Part shown: in pieces, positions 12,871 to 25,560 of the stretch
Numbering within the stretch: position 1 is the first letter of the stretch
Layout: each line of letters starts with the position of its first letter
Source of the DNA: Panax quinquefolius
Taxonomy: Eukaryota; Streptophyta; Magnoliopsida; Apiales; Araliaceae
DNA: 64,000 nucleotides
Reading direction: 5' to 3'
Assembly: GCA_020205615.1 (NCBI GenBank)
Contig: CM035168.1
Span: forward strand, 10,716,613-10,780,612
Notes under the pieces: generated by a model
The model's database searches: none
Told to the model about the DNA's origin: nothing
Seen by the model: only the letters and a program-made list of their open reading frames with translations
Translations under genes and position numbers: made by a program

Positions 12871-15237
12871 GAAAGTCATAATAAAAGCATTGGACTGATG
12901 AAAATCATGGGTATATGTAGTATTAGTAAGTGTTATGATGAGTTATGTTGGTTATTATGTGAAAACATGAAAGTTTCTTAGAAATCACAAAGGGTTGAAA
13001 ATCAGATTTTGGTAAAAATGGAACATGAAATTCAATTGACCATATCTCCTATTATATTTTGAATTTTTGAGAGTGGTTAAGTTCTAGAGTTAGATCAATG
13101 AGTTTTCTAACTTATCCAAGTGGAATCACTGGAAAAGGTGTAATAGATTTTCGTGTGGACTGATTTTAGCAAAGGAGTCAAAAACTATAAAGTACCAAAA
13201 AACCACTGCCCATAAATTTAAAAGGGCATTTTCGGCCACTTAATTTGTGAGAAAAATTCCGTCCTTTTGGGACATGGAAATATATGGTATAAAGTACCTC
13301 CTGTCCAAAAATGAGCTCATTCCGACTTAAAATGAGCAAGTTATGATCATTTCAATATTTAGGTTTTTTTGACAAAAAACGCTATAACCGGTGTTCTATA
13401 ACTCCGATTACCATAAAATTTAAACTGGAAGTTCACGTTAACATGTGTAAGATCCTGCCAAGATTTGGGAATTTCTGGAGTTAAACTTGAGGTAGCTAAT
13501 TTCTTAAGGAATTAATTAGAATTGATTTTTGAAAAATACTTAAGAGAGTTGAAAATTTATAAAAAAATATTTTTTGTGTATAAAATATATGTATATATGT
13601 TTGGACAAAGGATAGAAAAATAATAAGTTGATTTGGTAATTTTTCATGAAAATGGTTTAGTTTCAAACATATGAGATAAATATGTTATGCGAAGTTGAAA
13701 AATTGGTAAATAGGATTTTAGGGCTTGAAAATCCAATATAAGGTGTATGCAAATTTTTGATGAGTGATTTGATCATTGGTGATGAAATCTTATGAGTATG
13801 GTATTTTTGAATGATTAAATGCATTATTTGGTAAAGTGTAAACAATTAAATTAAATTGTTTATAAGTTTAAGAAGTGATTAAAATATTCTTATAATATTA
13901 ACAATATTAGATTATGAGTTATTTAAGTGATGGATAATATTTGGATAAATTTAAAGTCTTTAATATTTATCCTTGTTTTCGTTTGATTAATGCTTATATT
14001 ATTGTCATCATCCTCATGCTTATATTGTGATGAAAGTCATCTTTGGCTTACGTGCAGAGATGGACTTGGTATGATTATGACCAGGGATTATTCGGTATAA
14101 TTATGACCATAATGTAACGAATGATGTGGTAAAAGTCCTCATTGGCCTGTAGTTCATTGGTGGACAGTTGTTGGTATGATTATGACCAGGGATTATTCGG
14201 TATAATCATGACCATTGATGATTACATGAATATCCTTGGTCGTGGTGCAAGGATGATGTGGTTTATTTATTAAGCTGAGTCTCAGCGATAAAGTTTATGA
14301 AAATCTTTTTAAATCATAGAAGATAGTAGATTTTATGCTCTACTTGACTCTTCTAATGGGTTGCTTATTTCGCTGCAGTTAAACTTGATGTCTATTGTAT
14401 TTTATTAGTTTAACATTGTTAAAGGCTAAGTATAATTTATTCTGCATTATCTTAGTCATAATATTTCTTACTGGGATAGTTGAGCTCACCCTTTCTTTTA
14501 TTGTTCTCTTCAGGAAATGAGAATATAGCTGGGACTAGTCGGGAAATGGAGTGACGGTCCAGATAATAGCATTAGTAGTCCTCACTATGGCATGACATGC
14601 AATATATAATTGTATTGAGGACCTAAGATGTGTGTGTCGTATTTTATACGTCACTTAATAATTGATTTTGGTGAACAACAATAGGGTGATGAGAACCCGA
14701 CCCAAAGCGCCGAAGTGCACCATGATAAAATGAAGAGAACAGAAATCTTCTCGTGTCCCTTTGGAGACTTGAAATATTTGTTGTTGTACTTTATATGGCA
14801 TGTATTAATTTGAGTATGAATATTGTCGTATTATATACGTTATAATATTTGTATTGAAACTCACAGTATATATGTCGTCGTATTTTGTACGACTGTTATA
14901 TAATTAAGTTGTATTTGAATTTTGTACCATGTATCTGGCGACTCAAGATGGGTGATGTATACCCATTTTTGGGGGCGTCACATGCATGGTGAATTCTTCT
15001 GTTATTCCATTCTTTATTATTCTGTTGGAATAACCTGTCTATGTGAATTACCGCATGCATGGTGAATGATCCTTCGTATTCATTCTTTATTAAATTGTGG
15101 AAATGATCTGTCTACGTGGATTACCGCATGGCGGGTGAAATTCCATTTGCAGTTTCATATATTTTATTATACTCGTCTAAGATATCATTTCTTTTGTACT
15201 CGTCATGGAATATCATTTTCTTTGGTATTTTTTTTAC

Positions 15238-15470
15238 GAGTTACTATTCACGGGTTACTATTCACCCGATTACTATTTACTCTAGTATTATTCACTCGGG
15301 TATTCGGGACACTTTTTGTGTCAGAGTACTATTCACGGGTTACTATTCACCCGATTACTATTCACTCTAGTATGATTCACTAGGGTATTCGGGACAATAT
15401 TCGTGTCGGGGTACTATTCACGGGGTACTATTCCCAAAGTACTATTCACGGGGTACTATTCACCCGAAAA
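15238..15470. repeat. TACTATTCAC short tandem array in B1 5' LTR
   Basis: Repeated TACTATTCAC followed by GGGT or CCGA, interspersed with GGGTATTCGGGACAC segments. The same array occurs in the B1 3' LTR (33805-34050) and, inverted, in D1 (50785-50875). It is absent from B2 and B4. Confidence 0.75.
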
Positions 15471-16447
15471 ATATATTTCTTTTCTGTCCAAATTATTTTT
15501 GGTACATGAATATTATTATTGAAGTTTACTCTACAAAGTAGTATCATGTTGACAATTTGGACGTTATTGATTTCTGGATAAATTAAATTATAAATCTTTA
15601 AAATTTATCCTTGAACTTGTTTTATTGAATTATTATGTCATTGTCATCATCCTCACGCTTATATTGTGATTAAATTCATCTTTGGCTTACGTGCATAGAT
15701 GGACTTGGTATGATTATGACCAGGAATTATTTGGTATAATCATGACCGTAATGTGACGAATGATGTGGTAAAAGTCCTCATTGGCCTGTAGTTCATTGAT
15801 GGACAGTTGTTGGTATGATTATGACCAGGGATTATTCGGTATAATCATAACCATTGATGATTACATGAATATCCTTGGTCGTGATGCGAGGATGATTCGA
15901 TTTTATTTATTGTCGAGTCTCAAATGATAAAGTTGATGAAAACTTTTAAATCATAGAAGATAGTAGATTTTATGCTCTGCTTGACTCTTCTAATGGATTG
16001 CTTATTTCCGCTGCAGTTGTTGTAGTTAAACTTGTTGTCTATTGTATTCTATCAGTTGTTATACCATTGAAGGCTAAGGATAATTTATTCTGCATTATCT
16101 TAGTCATAATATTTCTTACTAGGCTAGTTGAGATCACCCTTTCTTTCATTGTTCTCTTCAGGAAATGAGAATATAATTTGGGACGAGTCTGGGGAATGGA
16201 GTGATGGTCCAGGATAAATGGCTTTAGTAGTCCTCACTATTCTACGGAATAATGTGATAATAATTATAATGAGGACTCCATTGAGTGTGGTTATTGTCTA
16301 GATGACAATATTCTTATTGAAACTCTTAGATTATGTTTTGTCGTATCTTACACGACTGTTGTATAATTAAGTTGTATTTAAATTTTGTACCATGTATCTG
16401 GCGACCTAAGATGGGTGATGTAAACCTGTTTTCGATGCGGGTCACAG

Positions 16448-16460
16448 TTGGTATCAAAGC
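16448..16460 (+). other. Primer binding site of B1
   Basis: TTGGTATCAAAGC follows the LTR end GTCACA by one base and is close to the Met-tRNA complement TGGTATCAGAGC. Confidence 0.8.
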
Positions 16461-16633
16461 TTAGGGATATGATCCCTGGCTGAGATGTGAGACAAGAACT
16501 AGGAGGGGAGAGACGGGGAATTCCTTCGCTAGTATGACCTACCTAAGTTTATTTGGTATTTAATTGGTCGGTCAGAGTATAGGGATAATATGTGATATGT
16601 TAATTAACCCTTGTTTTCTGACAGTGTTTGAAA

Positions 16634-17840
16634 ATGGCATCCGAAAATGTTGAGATAAGCAATGAAGCACATGAGACCGTTGAGTCACCAACGATCAATA
16701 CCCAGGATAATGTGCAACAGGAAGACAATAATCCTCAAGTAAATAACAACACCGATCAAATGATGAACGATGGGATGTTCAGAGGCTTTATGCAATTCCT
16801 GCAACATCAGGTAAGAGAGACTCCTGTTCAAAATATAGGTGGAAATAATGGCAACCCACGGTCGGTCATCGCTAAGCAGTTCAAGGAGCTGGGACCACCG
16901 GAGTTTTTGGGAAAGCCAAAACCACTTAAGGCAGAGACGTGGTTAAAGCATATCACCAAGATATTTGATGTCTTGGGATGCTCCGAGGAGTAAAAGGTTC
17001 CCTTTGCCACCTTTATGTTGCGTGAAGAGTGATTCTTGGTGGGAATCAAAGCGACCGACTTGACGCACTCAAGAAGTCTTGGGAGAAGTTCCAAGAGCTG
17101 TTCAACGACAAGTACTTCCCGAAAGTATTCGTCACATGAAGGAGGTAGAGTTCATCAAGCTAGAGCAAAATAATATGATCGTGTCGCAGTACGAAGCTAA
17201 GTTTGCCGAGTTGTCCCGGTTTGCATCCCATTTGGTCGATAATGAGGAGCGAATGACGTGAATGTTTCTAAGAGGTTTGAAACCCGATATACGTCAATAC
17301 CTCATTTCTCACACAATTTGTTTATATTCAGATGTTGTGAATAGGGCTCGATTATTAGAGCGATAATGAGTCAAGACAACCAAAAAGCTGACGACTAATA
17401 ACACGATAATAATCGTAAATTCAGGGCATGACCATCGAACAATGATAACCATCATGGGGGAAATTATCATGCCAAGAATAGTAACCACTTTGGTGGTAAT
17501 CATGGATAATAGGAGTGGAAATTTCAAGAAGATAAGGTTCAACAACAATGGAAAGACAGCAGTACCAACACCCGTTTTCAAGGAAGGAGAACGACCACCA
17601 ATTGTATGCTTCAAATGCGGAGGGGAGGGACATATCAGTCCAAACTGCGTGATGCAGCCCAAAGCATATTACAATTATGGAAAAGAAGGTCACCTAGCTC
17701 GATTTTGTCGTGCACCAAAGTTAAGTCCAGCTGGGACGGTGGAACCAAAGGCGGATACGGACAAAATAAAGTCGGTGGTTTTAGGAAGAGCGTTCTCGTG
17801 ACTTCTCAAAAAGCGAGTAACCCGAACGAAGTTAGCACGG
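16634..17840 (+). pseudogene. gag: B1 gag (capsid-nucleocapsid), interrupted
   Basis: Gag packages element RNA into cytoplasmic particles. The ATG at 16634 is preferred because B4 (43170) and D1 (49585, minus) start at the same place. The first 119 codons read cleanly (QNIGGNNG, then KPLKAETWLKHITKIFDVLG, the capsid core) and stop at a TAA at 16991 where D1 has CAA. The frame then shifts repeatedly; HMKEVEFIKLEQNN and FASHLVDNEE are conserved pieces. A zinc knuckle CFKCGGEGHISPNC (C-X2-C-X4-H-X4-C) is at 17607-17648. A second knuckle from 17667 has lost cysteines (YYNYGKEGHLARFC). It cannot make full Gag as written, although some breaks may be consensus errors. Confidence 0.85.
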
Positions 17841-17857
17841 GTTAGTTAATTATAAAT

Positions 17858-18199
17858 TCTTGTGAAGTCTATACCTTATTAGATACCGATTCTACCCATT
17901 CTTTTATCTCTCTTGCTTGCGCTCAACGTTTAAATTTGACTCCAGAGAAATTAGACTTTGACTTATTGGTTGAAACTACGTTAATAGAAACCTTCGTTAA
18001 CTCCACTGTTTATAAATCTTGTTTGATTCAAATCGACACTTTCACGTTACCTGTCGATCTTATCTCTTTGAAAATACTTTCCTTTGATGCGATTTTAGGA
18101 ATCAATTGGTTAACTACTCATCATGTTTTTCGTAAGGTTGTTAGCTTTCATATTCCTAACCAACCTGTTATGCGAATTCAACCAACCAAACAACTTTAG
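17858..18199 (+). pseudogene. pro: B1 aspartic protease
   Basis: The frame reads LLDTDSTHSFISLACAQRLN, in which the retropepsin active site D-T-G has become D-T-D. It continues to AILGINWLTTHHV, which matches the chromovirus protease tail (ILGMDWL). The protease would cut Gag-Pol. It follows gag by about 20 bases without a clear shared frame and stops at 18197-18199. The altered active site and the breaks upstream make it inactive as written. Confidence 0.8.
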
Positions 18200-18234
18200 T
18201 CAATCACTGTTATATTAAGCCATAAGTAAAGAGC

Positions 18235-18597
18235 CCTGAGCCTTTCGCTGGTGACTTCCTTGTGTGGAATGCACCGAAGCCAGACTTTCTGTAGGGGAAG
18301 CCATGAATAACGGTGACAAGTTGATAGGTATCAATGTGATGTACTATCCAAGTCTTGGATGAGAGTTAGAGTTTTGAATGATATTTCTATCGTTAATAAA
18401 TTTTCTGATGTATTCTCTGAAGACTTCTTAGCCTAACCCTTGAGCGTGAAATTGAATTTTGTATTGACCCCAGTACAAAACCCATTTCTTCAACCCTTAA
18501 ATATTTCTTCAACCAAAACAATCGTATAATGCGCCAAAGACGTTGACTCGAGCTGTTAAAGATTACGACCATACCATTCAATATCATTTTGGAATAG
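18235..18597 (+). pseudogene. pol: B1 RT linker fused to RNase H tail (internal deletion)
   Basis: The segment around VLNDISIVNKFSDVFSEDF matches the linker before RT in chromoviruses (EFxDVFPEDL). It is followed by a broken [13 protein letters not shown] stretch, then KPIS directly joined to TLKYFF and RQRR.LELLKDYDHTI, which belong near the end of RNase H. The RT palm including YxDD and most of RNase H are missing. The same join occurs in B4 at about 44690. The reading continues after copia C1 at 31234. Confidence 0.75.
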
Positions 18598-18602
18598 CGA
18601 AC

Positions 18603-20489
18603 TGTTAGGTTTGTAATATTCATGAACGCAATCAAATTGCAAAATAATGCGGAAGCGTGTAAAAATCAGAGTTTAAAAATTTACAAACCATATACCCGGA
18701 TCACCCTTTATGCATAATTATTAATTAAACGAAAAGATAAAGAATAAATCATACCCTTGAAGATCGAGCTTCCTCAGGTACAAGTTCACCTCCAAATCCT
18801 TTCGCGTTCAATCTTGAATCCACCGGGTTTGGTTCCTTCCTTTGATCAACGTTAGCCACCCATGTGTTTGGCCTCTAGAAGTGATCCACAAAGGAAAAAT
18901 AAAGAATTCAAGAAGATGGGTGGTTGGCTAAACCCTAGTTTTCTATCTCTATAGAAAGGGTGTACTCTCCCAACAATTGGAATTATGTCGTATGTTGAAA
19001 AAGTCAACAACCCCCACACCCATAATAAGACTCCTCTTATTAATAGATGTGGGCAACCCACCTTAACAATTAAGGAATTGGGTATTATTTAATTAATTAA
19101 ATTCTTTTAATTAATTAAGCTCCCTAATCTTATTAGGGATAATTAATTAAACTCCTTTAATTAATTTTCCTTCCTAATCCAATTAGGAATAAATGAGAGT
19201 ACTTATATTAAATTAATTCCTAAACTCTTTTAGAAATTAAAATAATAATAATTGTAATAATATTAATAAGACTCCTCTTATTAATTTATATTTAATATTT
19301 CTAAAATATTAAATAATAAATATTAAGCTATTTAATTTATTCTATCACCATAGATTAAATTAAATATACTTAACATATTATTACGATTATGCCATTAACT
19401 TCTTAAATAATTATTCTTCCTTTTATGGTGTGACCCTTTAGGTTCTCCATATTAAACCGGTTGTGAATAAATCAATTAGAACAATTCTAATCTTATTTAA
19501 ATAAATAAATTAAATAAATAATTTATTTAAATAAATAATATTTATTCTACAATAGGGATAAGCCTCCCTAGCGATCAACGACTTTCCAGATAATATAGAT
19601 TTCAACATTAATCATTAAAGAACCTTTGAGTAAATAGTTACCGTACAATTTAATCCTTCCACCATACAATGTCCCAATTAAATATAAGACATGGAATTAC
19701 TGTCAAGTCTTATTTTATTTAATTATATGTATTTCGATTCTTAAATGCAGAACTCCAAATAATGCAAATTAGAAACTCCTTTCTAATTTCATTACGCCTT
19801 ATGCCAAGGACTCTTTGGGTTGTCATTTATCGAATCACATAGGACATTCTCTTCTTTATTAGAAGTGGTAGATTCTTTATTGATCATACATTATCTCCAT
19901 GTACAACTTATTATACCCAAGCATACCTTTGATATACCCTAAGGGTCTTAAGGAATAAGTCAAAGTATAACTCATCATACACAAGATACTATGGCGATCT
20001 CAAGTCCAAGGATCACTTGTCTTTACTATCATCACTACAGAATTCCTATCGACAGCAAATAAAACTCCATTAGGTATTCCTTAGCGAGCCAACGTTCGAT
20101 GAACTTATTCTCTAATAAGCACCTACATACTTGCTTTAGTGTCTCCACACAAATGATCATGAGATCAATCATCCTCATCCAATGAAAGCAAGCAACGTAT
20201 GTACCAATCTATCAGGATTCACTAATCCCCAATTTAGTAATCCAATGATTGCAGGAACTATTTTAGTTTTAAGCTTTCTAAGAATTTAGATCTCATTAGA
20301 ATGATCATCATCATTATTCTAAAAGCATTGCTTAAAACTATGGGTTTATCACATATTATAAAAAAAGATCATGTAGATAATTAAAAGCCTTTAATAAATT
20401 AATACTTTTTATTAATAAATGAATAAGATTGTTACAAAGTATATGTTTTATCATCAAACATGATTGGCTTTGTGTGCATACTACTTTCA
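18603..20489 (-). repeat. C1 LTR (3' end of element)
   Basis: 1,887 bp; read on the plus strand it runs from TGTTAGGTTTG to CTACTTTCA. It is nearly identical to 26028-27907, with most differences at CAG/CTG sites. It contains no coding sequence. Confidence 0.88.
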
Positions 20490-20504
20490 ATCTCCCACTT
20501 GCAC
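20490..20504 (-). other. Polypurine tract of C1
   Basis: On the minus strand this reads GTGCAAGTGGGAGAT and abuts the LTR start TGAAAGTAG. The same sequence follows the middle LTR at 27908. Confidence 0.75.
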
Positions 20505-20519
20505 TAAAGCCAATCGTCA

Positions 20520-21950
20520 TGGTAACTCATACTCTTCTTCTCTAAGTGGCGATTATCCCTTTGTTGGATAAGTTTTAGTTAATGGATATGTAATGTTGTT
20601 TATGAGAGTCCACTATCTCTATAGTGATTTCCCATCTTTCAATGATTCTTATAATCAAATGAAAGTGCCACAACACATGTTTAGATCCAAGATGAGACTT
20701 AGGAACTATTCCTAATTACGTAATGAACTTTTATCCAAACAATCAACTTGCAACTTCATTTATAGCTACTTACTTTGTCTTTATCACTAAACCAAAGAAC
20801 TCTTTCTTTGTTTGGAACCTTTCAATTCAATCGCACCAATCGCTCAAGATAACGCTTTACCTTAAAGTGGATTTTACGTCGTCTTGGTGCGTACGAAAAA
20901 CTTGAGTCTCATTAAGCCCTCTAGTTTTAATTTAGACCCACCATGAATATGATCACATCCTTAGTCTTAGGTTAAGCACTTTAAGATGTTTTTCACTGAC
21001 TCATAGTGAACTTCTCCAGAATATGACTGATCAACATCAGGTCTCGTATATTTCATTGCATACATGATAGTCACTCATGCGACCTCTCTTTTCAGGAGTC
21101 TGTGGGGACTATTAAGAGAGATACACTCCATAGCTCATCGACATGAGACATCTTTTGGAGTTTGCCATGCTAAACGACTTTAGCATCAAATGAATATACG
21201 TTCCTTGGGTTAAGTCGAGCATCCTCTTAAATCTATCTATATAGATTTATATCCCCAATTAAGATACTCTTCCAAATCATTCATGGAGGAATGTTTAGAC
21301 AACTTTATCTTTACTGATTGTAGCATTGGTATGTCATTCCTTATCCGTAGTATATCAACATATAGTACTAGGAATGTCACGATGCTCCCACTGACCCTTT
21401 TGTACACACTAGAACTCTTACCTCATCGCATGTAACTCTGGATCATCATCTTCTATGATGCGTACCTCATCATCATCATCCATGATGAATCCATACCTCC
21501 TAGGTATCTTTGGTACTATTCCAGATTTACGATTCGGTTGTGGTACAATAGGTCTATCTACAGGTTCCTCTTATTTGACTTATAGTGTTTTGTGGTTCTT
21601 GAACTCTTCAAGATCTATTATCCTCCCACTAGCCCCTTCAATAATAAACACATTTATCTTAGAAGGCAGCGTGTTTCGCAACAAACACCTTTTGCTAAGT
21701 AGGATTATAGAACATATACCCTAAACTTACTTTAGGATGTCCCACAAATTGTACTTGTCAAATCTTGTCCCAAGCTTATTCTTTGAAACCTTTTCACATA
21801 AGTTGGACAACCCCTTATCTTAACATATTTAAGATTAGGAATCCTCCCTGTCCATAACTTTTATGGAGTTTTGGGGCCGAATTTTGAGGTTACCATTTTC
21901 GTAGATGTCGACCATTTCTAGGACATTATCCAGGAAGGATTTGGAATGTC
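20520..21950 (-). pseudogene. pol: C1 copia pol remnant (integrase tail, RT, RNase H)
   Basis: On the minus strand, short frames match copia Pol in order. KVFVARNAAFLDK (about 21650-21690) is from the integrase-RT junction. LYVDILRIRNDIPMLQS (about 21310-21370) is the RT catalytic region, where the family YVDD has become YVD. TRPDVDQSYSG and SVKNILKCL come from the RT end and RNase H. Large pieces of integrase and RT are missing and every frame is broken. The same YVD defect is present in the second internal copy, so it predates the duplication or is fixed in the family. Confidence 0.75.
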
Positions 21951-22689
21951 GGTAAAATCATTATGGACCGCACCATGTTCAACAAGGTATGATTTTTCCA
22001 TTCGAGATACATCAATCAATTATTGCGTATCGGGATGTGTCCATTATGAGAAAACCATTTGAGATGATCTAGAAATTTATTGCACAAGTATTTATTCTTT
22101 GATCTAATCAAAGAATCTTAATACATTGTCAATTTGTTTCATACGAATTGTTTGAACCTTTCAAATAATTCATACTTGTATTTAAACAAATACACACATT
22201 CAACTCTTTGAATGATCATCTCCTTTTCTTGTTCTAGTTTGTTCAATTTGCAAAATTATTTTTATGTAAGTCAAGTATACAAAATTTATTAAGTAATATT
22301 CGATTTCTATACAAAAACATTATTATTATAAATAGAACAACAATTGTTCTAAATTATAATACCAAAGATTTCATTGTCCAACAATAAAATAGAAATAATA
22401 TTTTTAACAAGAACTGGAATACAATAACAACTTATTGACTTAATAGATTTGCCAGTAGGCATTGCTAAACTATAAGTTTCTATGGCTAATCAGTGAACCT
22501 TTGCTTCATTTTTCACACATAGGATTACTTATATTTGTTTAGCTTTCTACTACTGCTTGGTCCCTTCATAAATCTACATTTATGATAACCAAAAGTCGGT
22601 ATCCAATACCCAAGTAGAACCTTGACTTAAAGAAAATTTATTTCAATCATGAACAAATTTGTATTTGTAACCAAACTTCACTAAGCTTC

Positions 22690-23440
22690 TTTGGTTAACC
22701 TTTGCAAGATGCTTCTCGCAGATTTCTTCCCGGTGTCGAGGCTTATAGCGGTGGAAGCAAACTCCTTTGCTATCAAGTATCGCTTTTGTTCTTATTATCC
22801 TTTGTTTATGCCTTTCTATATACCTTCTTTGAATCGTTCTTCTTTTAGGAAGATCCTTTGGCCCCTACCAAGAAGACATGGTCTTTCTTGGTTGAAAAGT
22901 GACTCTCAACATTTTTCAATATGTTAAGCAAATCAATGAAAGGCGATATCTAGCTTGTTCATATGAAAAATTCACAACAATTGTGAAAGGAGTTAGGGAG
23001 TGAGTGCAAGATCAAATCTTGGCTCAATTCTCCATCCATGACAAAATCGGTTGTCTAATTGATCAATCAAATTGATTATGTTAAGAACCTTTTTCTGCAT
23101 TTATAGTGCCATTGGCCATTCTAGATCGGAAGAGCTCCTTAGATATGTCGATATCTATCGGTCCTACTTTCCTCACCATCAACTACTTGATGTGCGGGAA
23201 TATAGTAGGAGCATCCATAGTTTCATGCCGACGTGAAGCTTGTTACTTTCATAGATGCGAGCATGATGCATTGAGCCAATTGTGCATCATCTTGCCACTT
23301 TCTAAAAGTAGCAATGTCTTCCTCGGGAGGCATTATGCGCAACCATTTCTTGAGGATAGGCGTATTAAGGACATAAGATAGCTTTTTCATTATGAGAACT
23401 ATTCTCAAATTCCTTAACCAATCCGTTTAATTGATGCGGT
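22690..23440 (-). pseudogene. gag: C1 copia gag
   Basis: Read on the minus strand from about 23440, LSYVLNTP is the typical copia Gag start region. KWQDDAQLAQCIMLASM (near 23250), then APTIFPHIK and MVRKVGPIDIDISKELF, follow the order of copia capsid. Further on LPNSFHNC and LLNMLK precede a damaged zinc knuckle near 22730-22790 (CFHRYKPRHREEIC, second cysteine replaced). Stops and frameshifts occur throughout. Gag would form the particle, but this copy is dead as written. Confidence 0.75.
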
Positions 23441-23689
23441 TAATTTAGCATCTAATATGCTTCGCAGATGATAGTAATTTAGACATTGTAAAATTTCGTA
23501 AATGAATTTGTAATTAACAACATTTTAACATACATTCTTTTATTAATTACCAAAATAAATTAGGTCTTATTTTAAATTGGTATCTCCCACTATTTTCTTC
23601 AAACTATATTACCCTCACTTATATAGTTTGGCAAAATCTAATTAAAGATTTGCTAGTGAGAATAAGAATCCCATTTCAAATGTATATAG

Positions 23690-23988
23690 CCTTGTGGTGA
23701 CACAACAAACTATATATAAATAAATAGGTAGACAACTTTTGTCAATTACATCAACTATGCAACTCCTTTTCTTTTGCCTCTTAGATTATTTTGATCAAGT
23801 GGTGGCACATCCAAGAATCAAAATTATCCAAGTTAAGTCCGACCTAGCACTCCATATATTCAAAAAAGAAAAATATCATCCTTGTGGTGACACAACAAAA
23901 CAATATTGTTCAATTTTCTTTATAAGCATCAAATGTGATAAATTAACATCTTAAATACTTAATACTTGCCTTGTGGTGACACAACAAA
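23690..23988. repeat. Triplicated 20-bp motif in C1 leader
   Basis: CCTTGTGGTGACACAACAAA occurs at 23690-23709, 23880-23899 and 23969-23988. It contains the inverted pair TTGTG/CACAA around a 4-base loop. The role is unknown. Confidence 0.85.
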
Positions 23989-24769
23989 CTCATATTAAAT
24001 ATTTAATACTCTATTAATTTTATCATGCTAGAAGGCGACGTTCGATATTCCAAATATCTTTGAACGCTTAGGACTTAATATAAAAATTGAGGGGTTTGTT
24101 ATTAATTTGTCTCATCTTGTTTAGCGCATGCATATATATATATATAAAATACGCGTTATATTAATGAACATGCGAAGCATGTTTGCATAATATATAATAT
24201 ATATAGTATAAGTATGCACATATAGAATACTATATTCTACCCGGATTGATTATGGACTTTTATTCTAGTTTGGTTCACTAGAGCCACCAAGTGAACCAAA
24301 AGGTCAAACCCCCAAGGGTGCAAGAAATAATATTTAAATATAACTATTACATTTAAACTAGGGCTCCATAACAAACGGGTCTTCAAGCGCTCCTTGTTCC
24401 TTGATCTCCAATTCTTCAAAATTAATTCTAATTATTCTATTACAAAACTATTTTAAAATAAATAGAAACCTTGATCGTGATCGAGGGAAGTACATAGGAG
24501 GAGATAGAATTTATATTAAAAAAAAAATTAGAGAAGGCGAGGTCTTGAGACCCCATTTAATAAAACTCATACATTCATGCATCCAACTAAAATAAAATCC
24601 AATCATATTGGTCGATAGTCCATAATCAATCACATTTATTATCATACACATCACCATATGCATCAATAAATAACATTCATCTTATGAATAATAAACATTT
24701 AATATATATATTGATATCATTTAATGGGCAAATTTAGTTAGTATAAAATTTTATTTTTGAATAAAAAAA

Positions 24770-25560
24770 AACTCCTTTATTTTAATCCAAATTTAAATCA
24801 AAATAAAACTATTTTATTTTAATTTATCCTATTTTGAATAAAATAAACTATTTTATTTTAATCAAAATCTTTTATCAAAATAAACTCTTTTATTTTAATT
24901 AATTATGGAATCCAATTCCATGTATATATAAAAAAATCTTTAATTAAAATAAACTCTTTTATTTTAATTAATTATGGAATCCAATTCCATGTAAAAAAAT
25001 CTTTTATTAAAGGAAACACGGATAATTCTTTCCTATTCATAAATAAACTCTTTTATTTTGAATAATATGAAATCTTATTTCATATCTAAATAAACTACTT
25101 TATTTAAGGAAATTAGGATTCTCTTTCCTATTCACAAATAAACTCATTTATTTTGAATAACATGAAATCTTATTTCATATCTAAATAAACTCCTTTATTT
25201 AAGGAAAGATGAATTTACTTCCCTATTCACAAATAAACTCCTTTATTTTAGGAAAAATAAAATCCAATTTCAACTCCAATTAGTTATCATGGAATCCAAT
25301 TCCAACTCTAATTAGTTAGCATGAAATTCTAATTTTAAAATTAAAATAAACCTTTTTTATTTTAAGATTAAAATAAACCTTTTATTTTAAAATTAAAATA
25401 AACTTTTATTTTAAGATTAAAATAATTATATATATATAATATTCAATTTTAAAATTAAAATAAACTCTTTTATTTTAATATTAAAATAAATCTTTTATTT
25501 TAAAATTAAAATAAACTTTTATTTTAATTATAAAATAATTAAGAATATAATATATATATA
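24770..25560. repeat. AT-rich interspersed direct repeats
   Basis: Many variants of AAATAAACTCTTTTATTTTAA separated by short spacers such as GGAATCCAATTCCA. The structure is irregular and looks like amplified leader sequence. Confidence 0.6.

Larger units (their letters stand above)
11088..14982 (+). mobile_element. Solo LTR B2 nested in the B1 5' LTR
   Basis: It starts TGTGAGACCCC and ends GGCGTCACA with no PBS, gag or PPT, so it is an LTR left after LTR-LTR recombination. TGCAT lies at 14983-14987 and at 11082-11086 (one extra T intervenes on the left), consistent with a 5-bp target duplication. At 3.9 kb it is longer than the B1 LTR. Its central block (about 12900-13900) is shared with B4, and its upstream block (11760-12240) differs from B1. 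Confidence 0.85.
9401..16446 (+). repeat. 5' LTR of B1, split by solo LTR B2
   Basis: The LTR's own sequence is 9401-11087 plus 14983-16446, about 3.15 kb. It ends GGTCACA immediately before the primer site. It contains an LTR promoter region near 10550, a hairpin-repeat array (from 10755) and a TACTATTCAC array (15238-15470). The 84- and 105-codon frames near 15066-15383 are chance frames through that array. Confidence 0.85.

Noticed and set aside
10755..15130. CRISPR-like array
   Set aside because: Repeats of about 70-85 bp with imperfect units in a plant LTR; there are no constant-length unique spacers and no cas genes.
15066..15383. Overlapping 84- and 105-codon ORFs
   Set aside because: They run through the TACTATTCAC array of an LTR; the repeated residues mirror the DNA repeat and no start context or homology is visible.
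16828..17094. 88-codon minus-strand ORF opposite gag
   Set aside because: It is the antisense of the gag capsid core, which has clear protein similarity on the plus strand.
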